A DNA stretch of 64,000 nt from Pomphorhynchus laevis (taxonomy: Eukaryota > Acanthocephala > Palaeacanthocephala > Echinorhynchida > Pomphorhynchidae), in NCBI GenBank assembly GCA_012934845.2, contig WNNJ02002937.1, positions 106,000 to 169,999 on the forward strand, read 5' to 3'. Shown here one piece after another: positions 1-9,309 of this stretch (its first letter is position 1; the number at the start of each line of letters is the position of its first letter). Both the position numbers and the translations under genes were made by a program. The notes under the pieces were generated by a model. It searched no databases. It worked only from the letters and a program-made list of their open reading frames with translations, and was not told where the DNA came from.

Positions 1-29
1 GTGCAGCAACATGCTAAGATTCGTCACTC

Positions 30-205
30 CACATATATTGTTTATACAAATCTAGATTTAGAAGATACTAAAGAAACGTTAGAAAAATTTATTTAATCTT
101 ATATTGAATACATACGATTTTAGTACGCTTTATACAAATCTAGATTTAGTAGATATTAAAGAATCGTTAGTAAAATTAATTAATCTTATATTCGAAATAT
201 AATAT
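30..205 (+). mobile_element. Naiad-type PLE, RT motif A fragment repeated twice
   Basis: Two consecutive plus-strand pieces (about 48-102 and 108-200) both read as the motif A block of the PLE reverse transcriptase, TLYTNLDLVDIKE in the second. The same block is found at 51,770-51,840. The pieces join at about 205-230 to a copy of the same family in the opposite orientation. The left side is cut by the window edge, so the full arrangement is unknown. Confidence 0.7.
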
Positions 206-561
206 TTTCTTATTTTCATATATTTAGGAATATATTTACTTAAATCTGACCCTATTATTTCTTTACTTTTAGAATTATTTAAAAGTCCGGCTATATTTAT
301 GTTATCTATACATTTATTAATGAAGTTTATGGTTAATGTATATTTTTTATTGTTATTATTAGCATTTATGGTACGATTATAGTATTTTGTATTACAATAA
401 CTGTCTATTATACAACTTAGCCTATCATAGTCGTTAATTAATTTTTGATTTATTGAACATATGATATCTTTAGAAAAACTTCTTATATTTACATAAAGAT
501 CTTTTAGCTTATTATCACTTAAAAGTTGTTTTAATATTTCTAATTGTTCATTTATATACAT
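130..561 (-). pseudogene. Naiad-type PLE, linker between endonuclease and RT
   Basis: This minus-strand frame of 143 codons matches the linker region of the long copy at 42,552-44,075 (INEQLEILKQLL, LSKYIPK). It has no recognised catalytic motif. The last roughly 25 codons, below about position 225, are antisense to the plus-strand RT fragment beside it, so the true PLE sequence ends at an inversion junction rather than at the frame's stop. It continues the element whose endonuclease lies at 655-1,164. Confidence 0.75.
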
Positions 562-654
562 ATCTTTTTTAATATTTTTAACTCTATTTTTCCTATTCCT
601 TTTATCACCATGACTTCTTGGTTTGCGTTTAACCGGATTATTATAATATAGTTG

Positions 655-1164
655 TTAATTATGTATTATACTACTTCTGCCAATTCCTTGTACCACGTCA
701 TTTAATCCTAATGGGTACATGGAATTAAGCGTTTTAATCCAAAAATCTTCTTTTTCTAATAGTTTTTGATTTAATATTGAAATGTTTTCTTCGATAATAT
801 GTTCTAAAATAAATAATTTACAGTTTTTAATATCATGTCCTATTAATCTCATATGTTTATGAAATATAGTTTGACTATTATGCTGTATATTATATATGTG
901 TTGCCTAAACCTAGTTTTTAACATTTGATATGTTTTTCCTATATATTGCAATCCACATGTGCATTGTATTAGATACACTACACCTGCGGTATTGCAGTTA
1001 CAATTATTATTAATATTTAATGAAAAACATTTGTTTGTCGTATTACTTACGATACAATTATTATTTATAACATCACAAACTATACAATTTTTTCTGTTAC
1101 ATTTAAAAGATCTAAAATTGAAATCATTAGTACTTACGTATTTTTCCAATATGGTTGAGTACAT
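655..1164 (-). CDS. GIY-YIG endonuclease domain of a Naiad-type PLE
   Basis: The 169-residue frame opens with a cysteine cluster (CNRKNCIVC, spacing CX4CX2C) followed by a GIY-YIG nuclease: GVVYLIQC about residue 61, QYIGKT about 73, then RFRQH with the catalytic Arg, and EDFWIKTL ... PLGLND with the late acidic residue. In other copies this block is read before the RT, so the nuclease is N-terminal, the layout described for Naiad and Chlamys elements; canonical Penelope carries it at the C-terminus. The domain would nick target DNA for priming. It is the best-preserved GIY-YIG block here, and the frame ends just before the linker. Confidence 0.85.
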   Translation of the reverse strand: MYSTILEKYVSTNDFNFRSFKCNRKNCIVCDVINNNCIVSNTTNKCFSLNINNNCNCNTAGVVYLIQCTCGLQYIGKTYQMLKTRFRQHIYNIQHNSQTIFHKHMRLIGHDIKNCKLFILEHIIEENISILNQKLLEKEDFWIKTLNSMYPLGLNDVVQGIGRSSIIHN

Positions 1165-1390
1165 GTAACTTTTAAGTCATAATTTTTAACGTTGCTTTTT
1201 CGGTGTCGCCACCTAGTTTAGTTGATTCAGACTAAACTTACAACGGGCCATCCAGCAGCATCTGACAGGGGGCTGCCCTGCTTAAGGCGGTTGCAGGCTG
1301 GAACAAGATCTATAAAGATCTACCACCTTCACTCCACGCGCTACGCGACCTAGCTATTGGCCATTACCTGGTCTCTTAAACGTGATCACG
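1165..1390 (-). other. Structured 5' leader of the Naiad-type PLE
   Basis: This G+C-richer segment lies immediately upstream of the GIY-YIG frame and is repeated at 53,510-53,712 with four differences in about 205 bases. Read on the element's strand it holds four hairpins: 1,202-1,213 (GGTG/CACC with a GCGA loop), 1,216-1,237 (GTTTAGT/ACTAAAC), 1,266-1,280 (CAGGG/CCCTG) and 1,306-1,321 (AGATCT/AGATCT). An outer CGTTG/CAACG pair can enclose the first two. It could be a promoter, an internal ribosome entry region or a ribozyme-like structure; none is shown. Confidence 0.6.
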
Positions 1391-1596
1391 TGAAGCAGTT
1401 TACATTTTAAAGTGTAAACACCTTGGGATGCAAACTTCTCCCTTTTTTAAGAATTAATAATTCATGCTTGTTTGAAAATAAGAAAAAATAATAAAGTCGT
1501 AACCAATAATACATAGTTTCAGTATTTCTGACAGAGGTCATATTACCGGGAAAACAAAGTCCACAGGTCAATAATAACATGTCAGTAGAACAAATT

Positions 1597-1960
1597 AAAT
1601 CAGCTAACTGAGTCTACGTATTTAATATAATTATAAAATAAACAAAACATAATAATAATGCTAAATCAAAATTTAATAATTAAATAATGAAATAAATAAT
1701 TGTTATAAGATTTTTTATAATTTATATCAAGTTAAAAAAATTGAAATTTAAAATAAACGTCATTTTTATGAATTGACTAATAAATAACAGACGTTGTATC
1801 AAAATAAAGATTAGAGGTAATCAGGAGAAACTGCTATGCTATCACGTTTCAGCCCATACTCCTCTACCCAATATAGCAGCGGGGCCGAATACGTGCTAAG
1901 GACGTATTTCCTCATATTAAATTTGATTATATAGTATCTTATTCAAATACAAAGTATATT
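1597..1960 (-). repeat. Naiad-type PLE 3' UTR and 3' terminus
   Basis: This AT-rich tail follows the RT frame and ends at the sequence CAGCTAACTGAGTCTACGTA, read on the plus strand at 1,601-1,620. The same terminus recurs at six other places. It contains the pseudoknot candidate (1,831-1,887). The 5' leader of a second copy lies about 200 bases further downstream on the same strand, so two copies sit head to tail, an arrangement common in PLEs. Confidence 0.75.
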
Positions 1961-2930
1961 ATTTATTATCCATCCATAAAAAGTTTCCGCTAATGATTTT
2001 AAATTTAATTTTAATATTATTGTGTTGATTTATATATTTTACTATTTTCTGTTTGATTGTTTTTATTATAGTAACCTAGTTTAAAATATGTATCTATTAA
2101 ATTATTTTAATGATTTTGAAAAATACCAATATCGTTACAAATTGTTGCAATGCTCAAAATTTCATTATTTAATGTATTATATTTTATATTATATGGTATG
2201 CATGAATGCTCATGCAAAAATGTTTCTTGTAAATTTAAATATGTTATCTTTACGATATAAATTAATGGTAGTTTTAGTTAATGTTAATTTAATGTTCATA
2301 TCTAGATATACACCTTCTTTATCATTAATATTGGTTTTGTTAAGAATAAGGCTTTCTGGATAAATGTGCTCACTAATTGAATAAAAATTATTAGAATTAA
2401 ATACACATATATCATCAATTTATCGAAACATATATTTCATATATTTATATTGTTTAGATTTAGTTTTTACACAGTTATGAACAAATTCATATTCTATAAA
2501 GCTTAAAAACAAGTCAGCTATAATTGGGCTACTATTACCACCCATTGGAACACCTTTTACTTGTCTAAATATAGATGTCCCTACTTTTAAATAATTTTGA
2601 TTTATCAAAATATTTAAGGATTCTATTAATTCAATTTTATCCATATATTTATATTTATTTGATGGTTTAATTTTTGTTAGATAGGCGTTATAATTATTAT
2701 AACATATATATGTATATCTTTTTCCGAATATAAGGTTAATTAATTTTACTAACGCTTCTTTAATATCTACTAAATCTAGATTTGTATAAAGCGTACTAAA
2801 ATCGTGTGTATTTATATTTTGAAAATTTATTCCTTTTGTCTGTTCTAAAAATTCTTTTGTAGAATTAATACTGAAATAGTGTTTTATACCAGTATTAATT
2901 TTGATTAACCCACAATATTTTTTAAAATAT
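1960..2930 (-). pseudogene. Naiad-type PLE reverse transcriptase, C-terminal part
   Basis: The minus strand encodes RT motif A (THDFSTLYTNLDLV), motif B (GVPMGGNSSPIIADLFL), the start of motif C, then the thumb region and the end of the ORF. The frame is broken several times; the clean stretch is 2,420-2,644. It matches the 41.4-44 kb copy closely. The right edge at about 2,930 ends abruptly within the RT just upstream of motif A, so the copy is 5'-truncated. Confidence 0.8.
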
Positions 2931-3380
2931 CATTTCAGAAGCAAAGCAGCCATCTTCATATAACTTAAAATTCAAATTAAATTTATTTAGAAAAAGCAAA
3001 CTACACTCGAAATAAATTCATGAAATTCAAGTCACTATTTATTTAATTAATTGACTTTATATGCATTACAGTCAATTAAACATTCCTTAAACATCGTATT
3101 ATCGCAGTATTTAATATTAAATTGCAACAAGCAATACGAAGTATATTATCAGATTGATTAATGACGATTTAATGCAAACATTCCACTGCTATATTCACAA
3201 ATTAATTTTAATACCCATTTAATTCATTAAATTTAATACTCATGATTCTAGTAACTAAGAATCATGCAGCAATTTGTAAGATAACTACTGTCAAGTGTTC
3301 AAAAATCAGCAATCAAACAAAATTGAAATATATAAAGGATTATTGGAACTGGCTCAAAGAAAAGTGGAAACTTTAATTGA
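2931..3380. other. AT-rich intergenic stretch
   Basis: I see no convincing coding sequence. The right end (about 3,340-3,380) begins the TTATTGGAACTGG repeat that leads into the hammerhead-like motif. Confidence 0.5.
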
Positions 3381-3382
3381 TA

Positions 3383-3410
3383 TTTCGCTAACTTCTGTTA
3401 GCATCTTCAG
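3383..3410 (-). ncRNA. Hammerhead-like core (TTATTGGAGCTGG repeat family)
   Basis: On the minus strand the order is CTGAAGA, then a hairpin GCTAAC-AGAA-GTTAGC, then GAAA, which is the conserved order of a hammerhead ribozyme core. Hammerheads are known in Penelope-like elements. Stem III and the cleavage site after it are weak, so self-cleavage is only inferred. The repeat abuts the RTE-like LINE that starts at about 3,421. Confidence 0.5.
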
Positions 3411-3420
3411 AAAGATGCTA

Positions 3421-4800
3421 CCACCAACTGAGGTGGTGGTACCGATCTTTAAGAAAAGTGACCGAAGAGTGTGTTCCAATTAGCCATATGGTAAGCTATT
3501 TGTAGGATTTTTGAGTTAAGGATACGGCCTATAGTTGCGGGACAGTTGCAAGAGAAACAATGCGGCTTTAGTCCAAGTCGTCGAAGTACGGATTCACTCT
3601 TTACTCTATTAACTATCCTTGAACAGTCTTTGTAGTTCGCTCAACCGGTATACATGTGCTTTGTAGATTTGGAGAAGGCGTTCGACCGAGTTCCGCGAGA
3701 GAGGTTGCGGGAGATACCAAAGGAGTATGGAGTACCACATTATCTTCGGGTAGCTGTTGCTTCTCTGTATGAACAAATCATGATTTGTATTCGTGTTCTA
3801 AGTAGGAAGTCTGAATTATTTTTAGTAAGCGTTGGGCTTCGTCATGGTTGTCCTTTGTCTCAACTTTTGAACCTTGTTTACATGGATAAAATTACGAGAC
3901 GGGCTGCTATAACGGATGTCGGACTTCAGTTCAGTTCCATCAGGATATCATATCTCCTTTTCGCAGATAATGTTATCTTGTTAGCCTCTTGTCATGAGGA
4001 GTTACATTGCCTACTAAATCGATTCACGATGGAATACCGAGCGGCAGGGATGCTGGTTAGTACCTCAAGGAGTGTCTCTGTGTTCGTCATGGATTCAGGT
4101 GCCAATCTCAATCCGGATATGGGAAAATGTTTTTCCTGATGTAGAGGATTTCAAGTATCTTGGGCTATTGTTCTCCAGGGACGTTGGGAACATCAGGGAG
4201 ATTGATAGATGGATTTGTGCAGCTAACGCAGAAATGCGTTCTTTGTACAGATCTATTGTTGTGAAGCGGTAGTTGATCTATTATTGTGAAGCTTTCGGTT
4301 TACCACTCAATCTTCGTTCCTATCTTAACCTATGGTCATAAGCTTTGGGTTATTACCCAAAGGATAATATCATGGATACAGACGACCAAAATGAGGTTCC
4401 TTCGCGGTGTGGCCGGTCTTAGCCTTAGAGATAAGGTTAGCGATTCCGTCATCTGGTATGAACTCGGAGTAAATTCGTTGCTTATCAACATCGAAGAAAG
4501 TCAGCTGAGGTGGTTAGGACACGTGCTGAAGATGTCTGATGATATCCTTTCTCTGAGGGTTTTCTGGGCCAGACTCTCTGGAAAGAGACCTCGAGGTAGA
4601 CGTCTATATTGGTGGAGCGATCAAATCTCGAAACTGACCGACGACCCCCTGGGCTATTTGCAAGAGAACTCTGGTCTGTCGCCCAGGATCGCTATCTTTG
4701 GATAAGTTTGGTTCGTGCAATGCCTTCACGACCCGACACCCGGATTAGTTGTTCACAGCAAAAATCTTGTGTATTGCTCGTTTTTTCTTGTCAATAAATT
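3421..4800 (+). pseudogene. RTE-like LINE reverse transcriptase, broken
   Basis: Frames at 3,654-4,139, 4,072-4,272 and 4,286-4,705 together cover an RT of RTE/Rex3 style. Motif A is FVDLEKAFDRVPR, motif B VGLRHGCPLSQ, and motif C reads LLFADNVILLA, where the second catalytic Asp of the usual ADD is Asn. The thumb and C-terminus follow (DFKYLGLLFS, LRWLGHVLKM, GKRPRGR). The 5' part, including any endonuclease, is missing; the copy starts near PTEVVVPIFKKSDRRVCSN. At least two frameshifts plus the lost Asp mark it as dead. Clade assignment is by resemblance only. Confidence 0.8.
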
Positions 4801-4910
4801 TTTTTTTACACAACCACATCAACATCTATTCAAAAATATTACAAAGTCGATTAAGATCCTTACAAAAATCAAAGCAGGCATTATGTTCTTGAAATACAAA
4901 TCAACAAAAT
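4801..4910 (+). repeat. PLE N-terminal coding relic
   Basis: The short reading HQHLFKNITKSIKILTKIK matches the start of the PLE at 56,812-56,870 on the minus strand and shorter pieces at 26,990-27,050 and 27,320-27,370. It is a relic of a PLE ORF start, not a gene. Confidence 0.5.
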
Positions 4911-4969
4911 ATTATTTAATTTTTTCAAACTCTTAGGCCAAAATTTTTTTATGATTTGATAAAGAATTT

Positions 4970-5335
4970 TACGGTTTGCATTTGAATAAGATACAGTAGA
5001 TAATCAAATTTCATTAGAAGAAACAAGAAGTCATAAAAATAGTATAATCTCACTTATAACGCAATAATGACCGAAACCTGATAACATAGTAGTTACTCCT
5101 GACGACTTTTTTTATCCTTTTTCTCATACATCGCTTGTTATCTATTAGTCTATTCATAAAATTTGAATTTTATTTTTAATTTCAATTAATAATAAAATTC
5201 AAATAGATATCAATTATTAAAAATAAATTCAAATAGATATCAATATAAATTGTATAAACTCTTATATTATTATTTATTATTTATCTTTATTTATATATAA
5301 TATAAAATACGTAGACTCAGTTAGCTAATCTGATT
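4970..5335 (+). repeat. Naiad-type PLE 3' UTR relic (copy 1 of 2)
   Basis: This degenerate plus-strand copy of the PLE 3' tail keeps GCCTGATAACATAGTAG-like sequence and ends at the shared terminus TACGTAGACTCAGTTAGCT (5,308-5,326). Much of the pseudoknot's 5' side is lost. No gene is seen in 4,910-6,010. Confidence 0.6.
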
Positions 5336-5574
5336 ACTGGAGAAATATCATTATAAATTTCTAAAAGATTTCAAAAGATTTAATTTTCGATGATGGGAGA
5401 ATAAGTTATCGGCTAATTTTTCAAGCAATCTTTTTTCGAAGGATTATATCAATAAATAATATAATATTATAATATATTAATAATATTATCAGTATATTAT
5501 TATAATATATCTGATCTGATTTACTAGTAATTAAAGTTCTTCAAACAATTAGGAAAACTTCATAGGATTTATGG

Positions 5575-5960
5575 ATGGATAATAAATAATATGATTTGTA
5601 TTAGAATAAGATACTTTATAATCAAATTTTATCAGAGCAAATACATCATTAGCATGTATTTTGCCTAGCTGTTATGCTGAATCGAGGAATAAAGGCCGAA
5701 TCCTTATAGCAGTTCATCCTGATGACTTTAATCCTATTCTGATACAACGTCTGTTATTTAGTAGTCAATTTATAAAAATTGACTATTATTTTAAATTTCA
5801 ATTATAAATTTTAACTGGATATAAATTATATAACATCTATATAATAATTTATTATTTATAATTATTTATAATTTAATTATTTGTTATTTAATTATATAAA
5901 TTTTATTTAGCATTCTTTTTAATTTATTATAAAATTCGTTGATTTAGGTTTCTTCACTGA
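5575..5960 (+). repeat. Naiad-type PLE 3' UTR relic (copy 2 of 2)
   Basis: A second plus-strand copy of the same tail, starting in the last codons of the RT frame (GGATGGATAATAAATAAT). It keeps the pseudoknot region at 5,661-5,713 with a changed but still pairing first helix (GCCT/AGGC). Confidence 0.65.
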
Positions 5961-6086
5961 TCTATGTGAGAAAATTAAAAAAGTTATTCATTAATACTAT
6001 TTAGGCCAGGGACGAGCGGTGCTATACACATTAATAATATACATTATATCGAGAGATATAATTTCAAATATCATGATTCATTGCAG

Positions 6087-6329
6087 ATCAATAACTTCTA
6101 CAGTGTCATGCGTTGCTGTAATGGGAGTTGACAAAGGATCACACGTAATGAGAATGTTATTGGATCCTTTTCACAGTAACAAATACTCTCAAGTATGCAC
6201 ATTACTTATTATTCTTATTTAATTCAGAAGCTAAAGTTGAATTGGCTGATTTTCTACAAAATATATCCTATCATTTAACGCAACTTAAAGTTGCCGTAGA
6301 TAGCTTGTTGGAAGGAGTCAAATTAACAG
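6087..6329 (+). other. Two exon-like segments of an unrecognised host gene
   Basis: Segment 6,087-6,192 has an AG acceptor before it and a GTATGC donor after it and reads STVSCVAVMGVDKGSHVM. Segment 6,228-6,329 has an AG acceptor and a GTTAGT donor and reads AKVELADFLQNISYHL. Both look protein-coding, but the 35-base gap between them would join them out of phase by one base. They may be a decayed gene, or the intron may be something other than it seems. I do not recognise the protein. Confidence 0.35.
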
Positions 6330-6471
6330 GTTAGTGGATTTGTTGACTATAACATTCAAATTTTCAATTCAACAATAAAGTTACATTGATTGGATATGAA
6401 TTTCGTATCATATATATTGAATATTATCATCAAATCGAACTCGAGAGCCCATTGAGGCTTCTTTCAAATAA

Positions 6472-6634
6472 ATCGTTAAAAAATCAAGAATCGAGTAACA
6501 TCAGTCTTCAGAGTTGTAAGTAGTTTGTTATCAAGAAAGTTTTTAAAGAAGGCTTTTACGCCGAATGCTCAGCCCTTGTATTGTGCTATAAAAGAAAAAT
6601 CGCTGCTGTTACTCGATTCTTGATTTTTAACGAT
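6472..6634. mobile_element. MITE-like element with 28-bp terminal inverted repeats
   Basis: The ends ATCGTTAAAAAATCAAGAAT (6,472) and its reverse complement (ending 6,634) form inverted repeats of 28-29 bases with one length difference in an A run. The interior of about 105 bases has no coding. No clear target-site duplication was found. A non-autonomous DNA transposon is likely; a hairpin RNA is the alternative. Confidence 0.45.
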
Positions 6635-6912
6635 ATATATTTTCAGAGTAAAACTTTATATATAATATATTATATAATATATATTATATATATTATATAA
6701 ATTTTATTTAGCATTATTTTTAATTTATTATAAAATTCGTTGATTTAGGTTTGTTCACTGATCTATGTAAGAAATTTGAAAAAGTTATACATATATATAG
6801 TTTAGATTACTTATTCAAATCAGCACCGGGATTTTTTCACGCATACTTGTATATATAAATACTAGGATTTCAAGTCAAACCGGAAACACAAAGATAATCG
6901 TTTTATTCAAGC

Positions 6913-6939
6913 TTTCGACCAACTAGTGGCCTTCTTCAG
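6913..6939 (-). ncRNA. Hammerhead-like core, 3' of a canonical PLE
   Basis: On the minus strand: CTGAAGA, hairpin GGCCA-CTAGT-TGGTC, GAAA. It lies about 55 bases beyond the end of the PLE ORF that stops at 6,993, the place where PLE terminal repeats carry hammerheads. The sequence of stem II differs from the other families while pairing is kept. Confidence 0.55.
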
Positions 6940-6992
6940 GAAAATAATATCTACAATTGTAAAAATATAACAGCATAAATATATGATCGCAT

Positions 6993-8100
6993 CTAAATGT
7001 TGTTCTTCACCAATTTCAGTGCACCTATCACTTCACTGTTTAGCGATTTATCAGTCATTAATTGTGCTATCCAATAGAGTTCCTTACGCTTTCTTTTAGC
7101 AGTGTTGGGAATATTTCCCTCAATTACTGCAAGTGAAATTTCATGTGTTGGATTCTTAATGAGGTGTAATGTCAGTCCATCTGCATTTATACGACAGGCT
7201 TTAATATCCTCTCTACGGTTGTTCATCCGAACTAACATCTTATTTTCGCTTTCCCATACATATTGTGCATGACAGACTGTGCAAGTGCCTAAATATACCG
7301 AATTTTGTGTCTTACAGTTATTGTTACCCTTGATTATATAAGTTAATTTTGTAGTGGAGCTTGTGAATGTTTTTGAGTTATTCATTATCTGACACGTTTT
7401 ACACCGTTTATCTCCACACGGTACAATTCTATTTTTAGCAGTCTTTATTGTTTTTCAAAGATATCCGGCGAGGAGCATATTTTCTTTGCTCGTATAGCCT
7501 CATTCCTAATTATTAGACGCTTTGTTTTAGGGGTGTGTAAACTGCTCGCGTGCACTATACTTCTCGTTCCAGTGAATTTTCTATATAAAGATGTTCGGAA
7601 GCTGTTCTTCAATTTTTGGATGCTTACATTCAGAAACCCAATCGAGTTGTTCATCTCTATAGTGTTAGTAAAGCGAAGCTCATATAGGTTATTTAGTTCA
7701 CTGACAAATAATTCAAATTCTCTCTTACGTGATCCCAAATAATAAACGCATCATCTATTTAACGCACCCACATTAGTGGAGCCTTTTCACGTTTGAACAC
7801 ATATTCCTCCTCCAAGTTAGAAACATATAAGCTAGCGTATGTAGGACCAACTGGGCTTCCCATTGCTTTTATCATACATGTATCAACAGCCTCAATTCCA
7901 TTATCATGATCTATTGATGTGTAGAGAGATTCAACATCCATTACACCAAATAAATCTTCAGAACCAATATAACCAACTTGATTTCTCAATCTTTTTCTAA
8001 AATATTGAGAACTAGATATATATGATGGGACTGTTAAAAGGAGGGGCTTTAATAAGGTATCAACATATTTATTCAGTGCTTCTGTTGCCGTGTTATTTAA
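6993..8100 (-). pseudogene. Canonical PLE, 3' half: RT core to C-terminal GIY-YIG
   Basis: The minus strand encodes, in order, VDTLLKP, GVMDVESLYTSID (motif A), IKAMGSPVGPTYASL (motif B), a motif C block with IDDAFI, then the thumb (7,445-7,738) and a degenerate GIY-YIG domain (6,993-7,385) with SVYLGTC and AQYVWESE; the usual YVGE Gly is Trp. The GIY-YIG is C-terminal, as in canonical Penelope. Stops and frameshifts separate the blocks. At about 8,100 the sequence joins its own 5' half in the opposite orientation. Confidence 0.8.
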
Positions 8101-8760
8101 CCGAGGATCAAGAGCAAGTACTGAGTCTCGGACTTAACTTTGCGATCACTCCAGCTGAATTTAATCGTTTCGGAATGGCAAAGACAATTCAAAAAATTTC
8201 TACTACACGTACAAGCGACACAGGCGAATACATAAAAACCCGAAATATTGTAGGATTAAAGTTGTCTGAGGAATATGTAAAAATCAGTCCTACCCAAACT
8301 GGAAAACTTAACATCCCTTTTCGGTTTCTGAAAGCAATTCAAGAATTAAAGCAACAACGAGATATAGTTGTCAAAAAGGCTGATAAGGGAGGCGAGACTG
8401 TAGTTTGAGATAAGGATGACTATATATTAGAAGCATGTAGACAGTTATATAGCTTGTCGTATGAAAGAATATCAGCTATAGAACATGAAACAGCAAAAGT
8501 AGCAGTCTACAATTTAGTATCAAAATATATATCGCTGCAGTGTCTACCTCCATGCTTATTAGAAACACTATATAATGCAGAAGCTAAAGAAGGTCGTTTC
8601 TACATGTTTCCTAAGACTCACAAGCTAGTTAAGCCATGCCCTAGTAGACCGATTATTAGTAATAATAACACGGCAACATACGCACTGAGTAAATATGTTG
8701 ATACCTTATTAAAGCCACCCCTTTTAACAGTCCCATTATATTATTATTATTCCAATACAT
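8101..8760 (+). pseudogene. Canonical PLE, inverted 5' half: N-terminus and RT fingers
   Basis: The plus strand reads LSLGLNFAITP, KKADKGGETVV (the DKG motif, followed by a stop), FYMFPKTHK and PSRPIISNNNTATY, which is the N-terminal half of a PLE protein. It ends at TLLKPPLLTVP. The adjacent minus-strand half begins with the same approximately 77 bases, so the element seems to be one copy with an inverted 5' part rather than two unrelated pieces. Frames 8,022-8,408 and 8,454-8,831 cover it. Confidence 0.8.
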
Positions 8761-8839
8761 ACCAAAGCCAAAAGGCTATTCAGGCAGAGACCAAAAAAAG
8801 AAAAAAGCAAATAGTCAGTCAACGTAGCTAATTAGGGTA

Positions 8840-8990
8840 TTCCAGTGGTAGTGTTGAATGGCGGCATTGTTCACGTATCCATTTGTAGCATCGTGATTTA
8901 AACGTTCTCAAACTGGGGGCTGCAACGACTGCCGCAGACAACGAATTCCACATATTAATTCCTCTCCTCGAGAGTCTATACACTTTTGGT
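8840..8990 (-). pseudogene. LINE 3'-end coding fragment
   Basis: The minus strand reads RRGINMWNSLSAAVVAAPS then LRTFKSR, the conserved C-terminal tail of many CR1/Jockey-like RT proteins (WNSLP...SL..FK). Only about 50 codons remain, between two PLEs. Confidence 0.6.
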
Positions 8991-9041
8991 AATTGTTGAA
9001 GAATTGCAAGGTAGGGAATTTATTTGAAAAATTTTACAAAT

Positions 9042-9070
9042 TTTCAGTCGCTCCTAGCAACCTTCTTCAG
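9042..9070 (-). ncRNA. Hammerhead-like core, 3' of a second canonical PLE
   Basis: On the minus strand: CTGAAGA, hairpin GGTTGC-TAGGA-GCGACT (with two G-T pairs), GAAA. It lies about 250 bases beyond the end of the GIY-YIG frame at 9,318. Function is inferred from the core and its location. Confidence 0.5.
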
Positions 9071-9309
9071 GCAAAAAAAATCAAAAATTCAAACAGTAAA
9101 ATCACAACTACACAACACATATACACTTACAACAAAAACATCAAAGAAATTTTAACCGAAAATTTCAAAATACAAGTATTGAAGTTCAATTGGAGAAAAA
9201 TTGGCTAAAAAGCACTAAAATAATAAAACACGAATAAAAAAGATAAAACACTAAAGAATAAAACACCATATAAAACAAAATCAAATTAAAATACAAATCA
9301 ATCCAAAAA

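Noticed and set aside
6087-6329. A complete two-exon gene with a 35-base intron
   Set aside because: The two segments look coding but are out of phase by one base when joined, so only separate exon-like segments are listed.
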